NCBI GenBank assembly: GCA_022702545.1
Contig: JAHRBC010000003.1
Span: forward strand, 7,986,086 to 8,050,085
Source of the DNA: Phycomyces nitens
Lineage: Eukaryota; Mucoromycota; Mucoromycetes; Mucorales; Phycomycetaceae
Direction: 5' to 3'
DNA length: 64,000 nucleotides
Shown: piece after piece, positions 1 through 9,524 of the stretch
How positions within the stretch are numbered: the first letter of the stretch is position 1
Layout of the letters: each line of letters opens with the position of its first letter
Translations under genes and position numbers: made by a program
Notes under the pieces: model-generated
What the model was told of the DNA's origin: nothing
The model's database searches: none
What the model saw: the letters and a program-made list of their open reading frames with translations, nothing else

Positions 1-276
1 ATAGCACTCCACATTTACAAGTGCAAAAGAATGTGGTGTGCCAAGAATCTTCTTCAAGACACCTTTAAGAGTGCAAACCAGACTTGTAAGAGAAAAATAG
101 CAGAGAACAGCCAGGCAAGTTTATTAATTAACAAACATTTGAATATACATTATAATTAATACAATATTTTTATTATGTTATAGCAGGAAAGAGCAAGCAG
201 TTCTTTTCTTTCGGAAGATGAGGTATTTCAAACGGATGACGAGGCTGAATCCCCAATCATGACAGATGTACTATAA
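1..276 (+). CDS. 3' end of an unidentified CACTA-1 gene
   Basis: Two exons can be read: 1-114 (38 codons, open from the window edge) and 184-276, ending in TAA. They are joined by a 69-nt intron that begins GCAAGT and ends TATAG, so it is a GC-AG intron. The encoded tail is basic and Cys/Lys-rich in the first exon and Ser/Asp/Glu-rich in the second (it ends ...IMTDVL). The same reading frame is present on the minus strand at 54263-53988. I do not recognise the family. By position it would be the second gene of an autonomous CACTA-1 element, perhaps a DNA-binding accessory factor, but that is inference. The 5' part is absent here and appears deleted in the other copy. Confidence 0.5.
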
Positions 277-469
277 GTTAGAGCTTTTTGTTGCTCATCT
301 ATTCTCAATTTAATATTAATATAATATTTCTACTGTTTGATATAGGTTTACACCACTAGGAATGAGCAATGAGCCTTCATCTAAGAGAAACAGACTAAGT
401 CTTTAATATTCTTTAGGCTGCTCTTATTGGTTCTCTCATATTTTTAGTATATGTTTTAGCGCACTTTTT

Positions 470-915
470 CTTTTCCTCTTTTCCTTTAGCTGTTTTATCT
501 TTGCTTTGGTCCTCTCCTTTGAAATAAAATCGAATAACTCTCCATCACGTAAGATTGCCACCTTAATAAATGCCCGATTGGCATCTTGTATACCACATCT
601 TCAGCTCTGTTGTTTTTAATCTAGGAATGAAACACACATCTCGCCCTTTTTCAAGCACCAAAAAAAATGAAATTTTTTTATAGCTGTATTACGCCGAGGT
701 TAGTTTATATTTCTTTTCTTTTCTTTGCTCTACTTTTTTGAAATAAAACTAAATGACCCTCCCTTATGTAAGGTTGTCAATTACATAAACATCCGATTGG
801 AATCTTGTATACCACATCTTCAGCTCTGCTATCTTTAATCAAGGAATGAAACACTCATCTCATAATTTTTCAGACACTAAAAAAAGGTGAAAATTTTTTA
901 CAGCTATATTACACT
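470..915. repeat. Imperfect tandem duplication inside CACTA-1
   Basis: Two diverged copies with a period near 220 bp share the words TCTTGTATACCACATCTTCA (at about 571 and 809) and GGAATGAAACAC. The right-hand CACTA-1 copy has the same pair at about 53350-53800. It lies between the 3' gene and the repeat at 1183-1490. No coding role is seen. Confidence 0.7.
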
Positions 916-1182
916 AAAGTTTGTCGTTCCCCACCTCCCCACCTGGGAATCTCTGTAGAATATGCATATTGTTTTCTTAATGATGTACTCATTCTGCCAA
1001 CTACCATTATATTCGAATTAGTTTTAAATCTTATGAGCTGACTTTACAGCAATATATTTTCTATGGTAAGAATATTATAATATGTTTACACTCTTTAATT
1101 AATCATATTGCGCATTCTCTATTCTCCTTCTACTGCATCTAGTATTTACATCTGTACGTTTCATATAGTGGCATTAATTCAA

Positions 1183-1490
1183 GAGATGCTTGGTATACCG
1201 ATTAACAAGCACAATATATACTGGTATGCTATCCAAAACAATATGCTTGGTTTATTTGATCGCTTCATTCTCTGACCACAATATCTTTATAGCAATTGAT
1301 GAAGACCAAAGGCCTTCCAAGTCATGACAGTGATTCACAACAAGATGCTCGGCACGCTGATTAACAAGCACAATATATACTGGTATGCTACCCAAAACAA
1401 TATATTCGGTTTATTTGATTGCTTCATTCTCTGACCACAATATTTTTATAGCAATCGATGAAGACCAAAGGCCATCCAAGTCATAACAAC
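1183..1490. repeat. Tandem pair, about 160-bp unit, inside CACTA-1
   Basis: Two copies share AACAAGCACAATATATACTG, TTCATTCTCTGACCACAATA and ATGAAGACCAAAGGCC. The same pair is present inverted at about 52775-53080. It is non-coding in all frames and probably part of the subterminal region of the element. Confidence 0.75.
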
Positions 1491-1744
1491 ATGTTGTTGG
1501 CATCGTGTATAGATTGAGTAAAAGGTTTGTACCATATACGTTTTATAATATTAAATAGTATTTGCTTTTGGTGTTTCTATATTATTATTATATATATTTT
1601 AATATTATTTGAAATAAATCGAAATTATAATAAAAAATAAACCATTATTTCAAATAAATGGCAGTAAAAAAAGAATGGGTGCTAGTATATAAAGTAATAT
1701 AAAAGAGAGGCTATAGTATATAAAGAAACGATTTTGGTTGGATA

Positions 1745-1924
1745 AAAAAACGGTAGCTGTGCCTATTCCTGCCTCATAACTACCCTTTTTTTTCGCACTA
1801 AAAAAACGGTAACAGCTACCGAAATCGCCTTATACAGAGTCTTTACTACCGTTTTTTTTGGTGGGAAAAAACGGTAGTAATGCTACCAAAACGGTAGTTA
1901 GCTACCGTTTTTTCCGCCGTAGTG
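1745..1924. repeat. ACGGTAG subterminal motif cluster of CACTA-1 (copy 1)
   Basis: The last 180 bp before the terminus are packed with ACGGTAG and its complement CTACCGT (for example at 1750, 1807, 1843, 1870, 1890, 1902). Several face each other as small hairpins. Clustered subterminal motifs in both orientations are typical binding sites for CACTA transposition proteins. That this motif is such a site is inferred. Confidence 0.75.
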
Positions 1925-1951
1925 ATTCACTAATTTAATGCTATAAAATAG

Positions 1952-2757
1952 AGACTTATTCATGGCTACATGTGGACGCCAAGGTTCAGGTCGAATGACC
2001 AGGCCGAAATTGAGGCCAACAACAGGAAGCCCAGGTGGAACACCAAGGTCTTCTTCAACGACAGTCCAAATAAAGAGTTGGTGGACAACCTAATGGCCTT
2101 CCTGGTGCAAAGGTCTCGGGACCCCAGGTTGCGAAACAGTGACATCCGTGAAAAGGTTCACAACCACTTCCACAGTCGGTGTCACCTGGAGTCCCAGACT
2201 TCTAGCAAGAGGGATGCCGCAAAGGCAAAGACACGGCGCTCTTCTCGTGAGGGTGATGTAAGTTGTGTTTTATATTCTAATCAGAGCTTAGTTTTAAGAG
2301 TAATATTAATACCAATTGATCTATAGCACCTCAAACGCCGTGGCCTTACCTATGCCAAGAACAAGGCTGCCATTGATGCTGCAATGGGTAGGGATTGCTC
2401 CAATCTCATTCAGAAAGGAGCAATGTCTGATGGCAAGTCTGGTGATGAGACACCTGGGACTCCAGGTGTGCGCATCGTTCACGTCAAGCGCCCAAGTTGG
2501 CGAAGCAACGAGGTAAATTGTTTTCCAGCCAAGTTTATTGTTTTTGAAATATAATAAATAGAAACTAATTGTCCTTTTAGTTCAACCATTTCCTCAAAAT
2601 GGTTGACTTGTATGCCCGTGTCGACTTGGGCAACAATTCTCGACAGCTGATGGAAAGACACTTCCACAGTGTCGTGACCAAACCAGTCCCTGACAGCATG
2701 CTCCCCCACCACCACAGTGGACCGTCAGAGATGACGAATAAAAAATTAAACAATTAA
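1952..2757 (+). CDS. Accessory protein gene of A1, exons 2-4 (5' partial)
   Basis: Three exons are seen: 1952-2257 (306 nt), 2327-2512 (186 nt) and 2581-2757, with GTAAGT/GTAAAT donors and TAG acceptors. Exon 2 encodes the family signature NNRKPRWNT...SPNKELV plus a basic Arg/Lys tail. Exon 3 contains RDCSNLI, an AMSDG acidic patch and RPSWRSNE. Exon 4 begins FNHFL. The same exon lengths recur in A2, B1, B2 and C. Exon 1 (a MANRR... start in A2) is missing because CACTA-1 sits in intron 1. The gene converges on the transposase with about 100 bp between the stops. The family is unknown to me; a DNA-binding partner of the transposase is a reasonable inference from its basic stretches and constant linkage. 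Confidence 0.75.
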
Positions 2758-2863
2758 AAAATTAAAAAAAAAATCTCTTCTTAAGCTGATTGTTACAGTT
2801 TGTCTTAATAACATACTTAGAAGGTAAAATTGTTTGCCTTGGAGGAAAGATGTTTTTATTTAT

Positions 2864-5800
2864 TTATTTAAGCATATTGCTTTTTGGCAGAGGAATGACT
2901 AGTGTTGTCGTCTCATTGTTCTTTGTATATTTGGCAGTGGCCACCTCAAGCAAGATGCGATGAACAGGCAGGATGCACTGATAGTCATCATCTGAAAATT
3001 CAGGCAGGCAAATGTCCACACCATCGTCTTCTCGTGATCTATCTGAAGACAGAGGAAGCCATTGGACAAATGCAAAAACATGCTCGGTGTGCTGGATTCC
3101 ATGACTTGAGCAGATTGTCTGGTTGGTTGGTGGCATGAAGGAATGAGTAAACATATACTGGATTTGGCCAGTATACGCATTTGCATGGTCGCCGTATCTG
3201 CCAAGGAACAGTGCCTGGACAAAAGACCCACGACTGACAGAACTATTCTTGCCAACGTATGTTTGGCCTAGAATATCAATTGATTTCAGTTTGCCAATCT
3301 GATTATCAACGAAAAACGGCGAGAGGGAGGCGTGACGATAGTCTACTAGGTCTGGAATGTCATACTGCTTCTTGTAATACTCCAACAAAAAAGGATAGTG
3401 GACATCACTTATTGAGGAAGGCTTACTGGTCAAGAGAGGAAATGCAGACGGAGGGAGCGGTTCATTGCCTTTGACAAGAATTGCTGCATCGTTGGAGAGT
3501 CGAAGAAAGTCTTGCAAGTCAAATGTGCAGTAGGTTGTAGAGGGAGAGGAGAGGATGGTGGGTGTGGTGGACGTGAGTTTCTGGAGAACAGGAGAAAAGA
3601 GGACTTGGCTTGAATTGGGAAAAACGGCATTGACATAGTCACTCTTGTATGCATCTTCCAGGAAGTTTCGCATATAGGTCATCTCAAACCCATCTCTTCT
3701 GTTCGTGTTAATATTCTTTAACAAGCCATTGAATCTCTCAAACCCAAAGAGCCAATAACCGTACACGGGTCCAAAATCACGAACGGTGTCACGAAGATGG
3801 AGGTGCAGGTGCATATTGCAGGTGAGGATTGTAGCAGGGTAAAGCATTTCGCACGATTGACAGAATTGCTGGAGATGGAGGTGAGCTGACTCGACATCAT
3901 CATACGTTATTGTTGGCTTGACCAGAATACGACATGCGTCCACGAAATCGATCCAGTTGGCAAAGTTTGCTGGTGGAAGAACGTACTTCAGCAAAACCGG
4001 AGAGTACACCAATACCCACGACTTCCATTCGTCAGCTTTCATCCTGGGGAACCCCTTGCCAATCTTCGTCTTCAGCATGCTGTAGCCAACAGGCAGTACC
4101 ATGGTCTCGGCTATCTTCTGCATCTCGCAAAGATCCCTGTCTACGATCAGACCACTGGCAGTCCACTTTTCCACCATTCTTTTTGCCGTGCCCAGAAAGA
4201 GATTGTGCATGGGATCGATGATCGTTCCACGTACTAGATCAAAGTATCCAAGACGATGTAGCTGCGACCATCGAACACCATTTTCGACCTCCAGCTGATG
4301 TCTTTCTGAGGATGTACTTGCACTTTTCCACACCTCAGCATGCACCCGGTTTTCAGCACCACTCGCAAGCCTCCACTCAGCAAACTCGAAACCGCGGAAA
4401 TCTACACTGGTCGTGCCTTCCAGACGAGAGAACTGATGATTGCATTTGTAGCATGCGCATGTGCTGTTGTGGGCGGTGAATCCACTGGTCTTTCTTGCTG
4501 CTGGGATGTCACACGCCACCATCATTAGTGCAGCACGGACACTGGCACCAGTTGGCCTCTCAAATGTTGGAATATTCATTCCAACATAGAGCTCGTTCAA
4601 CTCATCTACCAACGGCTCCAGGTAGTGGTTGATCTCCTCTGACTTTGGCTCTTTTGGTCCAGGCATAAGACCAACGAAGATGGTGTTTTCTGGCTTGAAT
4701 CGCTCCTCCCGAGGTAGATTATTGATGACCAAATAAATGGCACCACAAGAGTACACCACACCATCGAAAGGTTGGAACCAGTCGATGTTGAGAGCCAACA
4801 TGAGGGAGCGCGGATCCGCTATAAACTGGGCGCCGTTGATGTCCTTGACGTCCTTCCACATGGCGCCGTCGTAGACATTGCACATTGTCTGTGGAATCTT
4901 GAGATCTGAGTTCCAGTGTCTGATTCTGGCCTCAAAGCCAGGGCGAAGAAAGAGTGTCTTCATAGCATGCTTGACGGATTGATAGACAAACACCCTTTTT
5001 GGGGCCAAGGCACCAACAGACGACTCCTTCACCAACTTACACCCGCAGACAGAGTTGGATCCAAGCTTCTGGAACACACAGGTGGGAGGAACTGTCATGC
5101 ATTCATCGTAGATTTGATGGCAATCTTGGCATGCTACAAATCTGTGGATTCCCTTGGATATCTCGGAAAATCCAGTCATTCTTTGGAGCCCAAGAAGACT
5201 TGTTGGAAGCTGGAAATCCTGCTCGTAAATCTTCAAGAGCTCATTGATGAACTCGATCAAGACAATGGAACCCTTGTTGACCACGTAGCGGGATGTAAAA
5301 AGGACCGTGAAGATGGCGATAAACTTGTGAACTGGGTTCTCAGGCATACCAGGGGCTTCAAAAGGGGCTATTGTAAAAAAAAAGAGAAAATATTAATACT
5401 CAATTTTTCAGGCTTTTTCTTTTATTCAATGATTATGTACAAACCTTCGGCATCCAACTCCTCAAGCTCAAGCTCAACAACATCTTCATCATCACTGGCG
5501 CCATCGTCATTCTCAACCGAGATCTCATTGTCATCATCGCGATTCTCAATGGAGACATCGTTGGCAGGCATGGACTCAATTTCCAAAACAGGAACATTTG
5601 TTTGGCCGCCCTCTTCTACGGGACCAGGTTGGTAAGTCATGACAGCTACAAATATAGAATATAATAGTGTGTTAGACACCATTGACATTTAAATAAATAT
5701 ATTTCTTACACTCAGAATCAACTTCCATCATTTCTCTTTGAGAGTCTTTATTTATAATATAATATTAATATACAAGTATACTCTGTTGTTTTAAATAAAA

Positions 5801-5951
5801 TACCCCTTGAAGATGTGAATACTGCATCTACTCTGGCTCTTTTGTTATGATGTTGGACAGTTCTTCTTGTCACATAGGTGAATCCTTCTTCATTATCACC
5901 GCATACAGTGCAATAGCACTTGGTGTTGTAAATACTGTTGGAAGAAGACAT
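2864..5951 (-). CDS. Tnp2-like transposase of A1, four exons
   Basis: The exons are 5951-5804 (148 nt), 5745-5710 (36 nt), 5645-5445 and 5367-2864, in phase, giving about 962 residues. Exon 1 starts MSSSN and carries a Cys/His cluster (CYCTVC...HHNK) that looks like a small zinc finger. Exon 3 is a Glu/Asp-rich linker. In exon 4, counted from MPENP, there are a second Cys cluster (about 74-103), NIDWFQPF (about 187), CACYKC (about 297), DPMHNLFLG (about 378) and FGPVYGYWLFGFERFNG (about 525-541). The last two are typical of CACTA-superfamily Tnp2 transposases, and the Asp and Glu in them are candidate catalytic residues. The C-terminus reads ...PKSNMLK because one A is missing from a run near 2876; A2 ends ...PKKQYA. 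It is otherwise the most complete transposase here. Confidence 0.85.
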
Positions 5952-6195
5952 GATGTTTGTGTTTGTAATATTATTATTAAAAGGAAACGAGTGTTACATG
6001 TATTTTATTTGCTATACTTTTATAATAATAAAAAGTAATATTCTAATGCTCATTGTATCCAAACCAATAGGATGTAGTAAAATTATATTTTCAAAATAAA
6101 AAAAAAGAAAAACTGTGGAGTTGAAAAATAGACTAGCTTTCACACCAGTTCAGGGCTACTATACCACCAGTGTATTCAGGGCCGTTTTTCCAGTG

Positions 6196-6458
6196 TAATC
6201 CATTTATAATAAGTTTGTAAAAACATTAGACACCTCTCTAGTGTAGTCAAAGATGAATAATCATTTAGAAAATTATATAAGATATCCTGATTTAAAACAA
6301 TAAAAAGTTATCTTTTATCCTCACTCTTATTTTGAATACTCCTGTGTATTAAAGCTTGACCAATTCGACTATGTTTACAGTGAATTGGAAGATAGCCTAG
6401 ATCAGGAATGACAATAATGTCTGACACAAAAAAAATTGAGCATGATAAGGCAAAATGT
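6196..6458. other. A1 flank, no gene seen
   Basis: AT-rich DNA between the A1 terminus and the tRNA-Glu gene. No open frame of interest is present. At 6388-6412 it shares the phrase GCCTAGATCAGGAA with the flank of the tRNA-Lys locus (45573-45590), so both tRNA genes have a related 3' neighbourhood, possibly an old LTR fragment. Confidence 0.5.
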
Positions 6459-6529
6459 TCCCCAACGGGGAATTGAACCCCGGCCACGACGGTGAGAGCG
6501 TCGGATCCTAGCCACTAGACCATTGAGGA
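6459..6529 (-). tRNA. tRNA-Glu (anticodon CTC)
   Basis: The minus strand folds as a canonical 71-nt tRNA. The acceptor arms TCCTCAA and TTGGGGA pair with one G-U. The anticodon stem CGACG/CGTCG encloses CTCTCAC, which gives anticodon CTC for the codon GAG. The T arm is CGGGGTTCAATTCCCCG. There is no intron. A stack of LTRs begins 12 bp upstream of the 5' end, at 6541. Confidence 0.93.
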
Positions 6530-6540
6530 TAGTATGTTTT

Positions 6541-7553
6541 TGACACGGGTGTTGTAGTTTTTGGAGCTTTGCCCACTTTCGCAAGCAACGTCATCCTTTT
6601 CCAGACTGCCTTGCCAGAAAGAGTGACGTCGTGTCCAGTCAATATGGCGACGTCACTCATATCGCATCGCAAGTCACTTTTTACCCATATACCTCTTTAC
6701 ACTTCCATCTTTATCTCTCATTATCTGCATTTCAATTATCATTCTTGTGTCCACCTTTTGTCATCTATCTCATTTTCTCTTTCCCCATGTTCCTGTCTGT
6801 GCGCATTTATCCTTATCTTCACTCTACATTTTTCTCACATATCTATATTTTCTTTATCATTATTGTCACCCATTTTTACATTATCATCCTTACTGCACAT
6901 CTTGTTTTCTCATATTTTCATATCTCTGTCTTGTCTTATCATTTTACATTTTACACAATCTCTCATTATCCGTATCCATTATCTCATATTACTGTTCTAT
7001 TTTTCGTTCTCACACCCATTTTCTATAATCCATTATTAATCAATTCATAATTATCTACAAAGTAACATTTTACGAAGTCTATATAAGAGACCAAAATTTC
7101 AATCAATAAACATTATCAGTTATCTCTCTCTTATTTTCCGTCCCTGAATTAGTGAATTGTCTTGTATAGAAATTCCTAAACATACTTCGTGCCAAGATTG
7201 ATTTTTCTTTTCATCCAATTCCCTTTTCCGTCCAAATCTGTATCTTCCCAGTACCTTGCTGTCAACTTTAATAATTGTCCTGAGTGAAATTATCTAGTTC
7301 CCCTCTCCTATTATATCTCTTCCTCCCTGTTTCCATTGCTGTCAAGAATATATCTAACTGTCCCGAGCGAAGTTCATATATCTCTGTCTATTTCTTCATT
7401 TTCTCTTCTTTTGTCCTCTTGCTGTCTTTGAATTGCGGTTCTACCCCCGTTATATTCATTCTTTATCGCACCCTCGTTATTGTCAACGTGAGGTATTCAA
7501 TTTACTATATTTTTCTGACTCGTTTTCACTCACAACAAACTCAACACGCGTCA
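6541..7553 (+). mobile_element. Solo LTR type 1 at the tRNA-Glu locus
   Basis: This 1013-bp unit begins TGACACGGGTG and ends ACACGCGTCA, giving short inverted ends of the TG...CA kind. It contains a promoter-like TCTATATAAGAG (about 7078) followed by AATCAATAAA (about 7102), the usual U3-R layout of an LTR. The start has two CRE-like words (GTGACGTC, GACGTCAC). The body is C/T-rich, and the long open frames on the plus strand are compositional. A 97-99% identical copy lies at 45692-46703, also next to a tRNA gene. No internal retroelement genes are attached, so it reads as a solo LTR. The parent element is not in the window. Confidence 0.75.
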
Positions 7554-7556
7554 TTT

Positions 7557-8235
7557 TGACACGTGTGTTGTGGGCAGGTTTGGTTTCGACCATAAAGCCG
7601 GACCAAGGGCCCGGAACAGGCCTAGGAGGGGTCGGAGGCCGGACCAGTCCGAAGAAGAAGTCTGAGCCGAGTAAGGATGGCCAATCCCCAAGTTTCTTTA
7701 TTTCTCTTTCTTTTCAATTTTTCTTTATTTTATTTTATCACATTTTATTATTTCCTTTTTTATACTCTTTCCTTTTATATTTCCTTTGTGAATCCTTTCT
7801 CACTTTCTTGCAGGATTGCACCATTCTGTACTTCTTTAGTTTATTTCCCCTACTTCTTTGTCTTACCCCTTTCTTTACTATGTTATAATATTTTTTTTTA
7901 TTATATTTTTCCTTTGGCCTTGATGGCATCATTTTATTATTTTATTATTTCATTTTTCGGTTATTCTTTTAGTTATTTTCTTTGTCTATAAAAGACATTC
8001 TTTTCTAATGAATAAATATTATCAGTCAGTTTTACGATCAATTTTACGGTTATTTTATTCTTTTGAGTTTAAGCTCTCGATCTCTGAAGAGCAGTTATAT
8101 TTTGCCCGGTTATTTTGGGGATATTTCTGTTGAGTTTCGTTAGTCTTTTACTGGTTCTTTCATTGTTTCTTTTATATATTTTATTTGTCGCCCGTTCGGT
8201 TACCATACACAACCATACAAACACATCACGTGTCA
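7557..8235 (+). mobile_element. Solo LTR type 2 at the tRNA-Glu locus
   Basis: A 679-bp unit from TGACACGTGTG to CACGTGTCA, following type 1 after only TTT. It has TCTATAAAAGACATTC (about 7987) and GAATAAATATT (about 8009) as TATA box and polyadenylation-like signals. The uninterrupted sequence TTTCCCCTACTTCTTTG at about 7845 is the empty site for A2, which is inserted in the matching LTR at 47005. Confidence 0.75.
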
Positions 8236-8239
8236 GTTT

Positions 8240-8992
8240 TGACACGTGTGTTGTGGGCAGGTTTGGTTTCGACCATAAAACCGGACCAAGGGCCCGGACA
8301 TAGATGTAGGAGGTGTCGGAGGCCGGGCTAGCCCGAGTAAGAAGTCCGAGCCGAGTGAGTTGGGCGGGTTTCTGGTGAGGTGACGTTGGCAGGGCGATCC
8401 CCGAGTTTCTATATTTTTCTTTCTTCCTAGTCTTTTCCCGTTTTTTATTTTATCACATTTATTTATTTCCTTTTTTATATTATTTCCTTTTTTATTTCTT
8501 TTGTGAATCCTTGACACCTTCTTGCAGGATTGCACCATTTAACACCTCTTTAAACAATTGTCTTTGTACAATGTACTTCTTCCATTTTTACCTTTATTAT
8601 TTTTACAATATTTTTATACTATACTTTATCACACTGGTCTAGAATTGCATCATTTTATTCACTTATTTCTTTATTCTTCATTTTACATTGACTGCGATGG
8701 CACAATTCCATCCAGTTATTTTATTATTTTTGGTTATTCTTTTTTGATTCTGAATGTCTATAAAAGACATTCAGTTTTCAATCAATAAAACATATCTTTC
8801 GTTGGGTTTAATACCGGTTCTATTTTATTTTATTTGTACTTTTCGATCTCTGAAGAGCAGTGATATTTTGCCCGGTTACATTTTGGGAATATACTGTTGA
8901 GTTTCGTTAGTCATTTTCTTTATCTATATTATCATTTTACTATTTGCCGTCGTTCGTCACTATACACAACCGTATACACACATCACGCGTCA
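8240..8992 (+). mobile_element. Solo LTR type 3 at the tRNA-Glu locus
   Basis: A 753-bp unit beginning TGACACGTGTG and ending CACGCGTCA, separated from type 2 by GTTT and followed by GTTT. TCTATAAAAGACATTCAG (about 8758) and CAATCAATAAA (about 8779) mark the U3-R border. It matches 57870-58621 over its whole length. Confidence 0.75.
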
Positions 8993-8996
8993 GTTT

Positions 8997-9265
8997 TGAC
9001 ACGGTTGTGGTGGGGTGATCGCCAGAACCCCAAATCTCGCCTTGGTCCGACCAGTCCAGCCAGTCCAACCGAAGGGCCCAGGAGCTTGGTCCGGTCCACG
9101 TGGTTGGAAGGTGGAAGGCCGGCATGGAAAGCCTGGCCTAAGTCACGGAGCACGTGACATTGGAAATTAGTGCCTTGGGTAGTTGAGAGGGTCGGTAAGC
9201 CTGTCGCATTTTCCCGCCAAACCTTATTCGTGTACGCATGGACATGAAAAATCGCAAGTGATGTT
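8997..9265 (+). mobile_element. Fourth LTR fragment, cut by B1
   Basis: It starts TGACACGG right after GTTT, like the three LTRs before it. It shares GAAGGGCCC- and TTGGTCCG-like words with types 2 and 3 but differs otherwise. It stops at 9265, where B1 begins, and the missing part is not found beyond B1. Confidence 0.5.
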
Positions 9266-9524
9266 CACTGCAAAAGAGGGCACTGGAAAAATGGGTCTGA
9301 ATACTCATGTGTGAGCAAAGCTGTCTACCTGAGGAAAATTAGGGCAAATTTGCAGCTCAACACCTTTTTTTGTGTTCTGATTAAAAACGTTCTTTTGCTT
9401 GACCCCATTGGCTTGATTAAAAAGAATAAAACAACGTTGCTTTTTTACCACTATAAAATATTAATAAATAAAGTATATGTAACACTCGTTTCCTTTTTGT
9501 TTTAACATTATAAACACAAACACA

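Larger units (their letters stand above)
1..1924 (-). mobile_element. CACTA-1 element, copy 1, cut by window edge
   Basis: This stretch is the near-identical reverse complement of 52338-54263, the left half of the complete CACTA-1 copy. Its visible end is CCGCCGTAGTG (to 1924), the reverse complement of the CACTACGGCGG terminus of the other copy. It is followed by ATT (1925-1927), which fits the 3-bp target duplication ATT of that copy. The element sits in intron 1 of the A1 accessory gene: copy A2 has the uninterrupted sequence around 51280-51290. The other end of the element and exon 1 of the host accessory gene are therefore expected left of the window. Confidence 0.88.
1..6195 (-). mobile_element. 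CACTG element A1 (left end outside window)
   Basis: This is a large CACTG-family DNA transposon, near-identical and inverted relative to A2 (47005-57477). The transposase-side terminus ends ...GGCCGTTTTTCCAGTG at 6195, so read inward it begins CACTGGAAAAACGGCC. The next three bases (TAA, 6196-6198) would be the target duplication, but the opposite flank is outside the window. Contents: 3' exons of the accessory gene (plus strand), the complete four-exon transposase (minus strand), and a nested CACTA-1 in intron 1 of the accessory gene. Confidence 0.85.

Noticed and set aside
1925..1952. A 1.06-kb deletion in A1 removing accessory exon 1
   Set aside because: The junction is exactly a CACTA-1 terminus followed by ATT, so insertion in intron 1 explains it better.
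4916..5635. Open frame of 239 codons on the plus strand (and its mirror at 47565-48284)
   Set aside because: It is antisense to the transposase exons, including the acidic exon whose complement reads as Ser-rich. No motif or independent support.
6569..7050. Overlapping long frames rich in Ser, Leu, Ile, Phe and Tyr
   Set aside because: They lie in the C/T-rich U3 of LTR type 1, occur in three frames at once and have no start context or motif.
7557..8992. LTR types 2 and 3 as one composite element together with type 1
   Set aside because: The separators are locus-specific words, which a block insertion would have carried unchanged.
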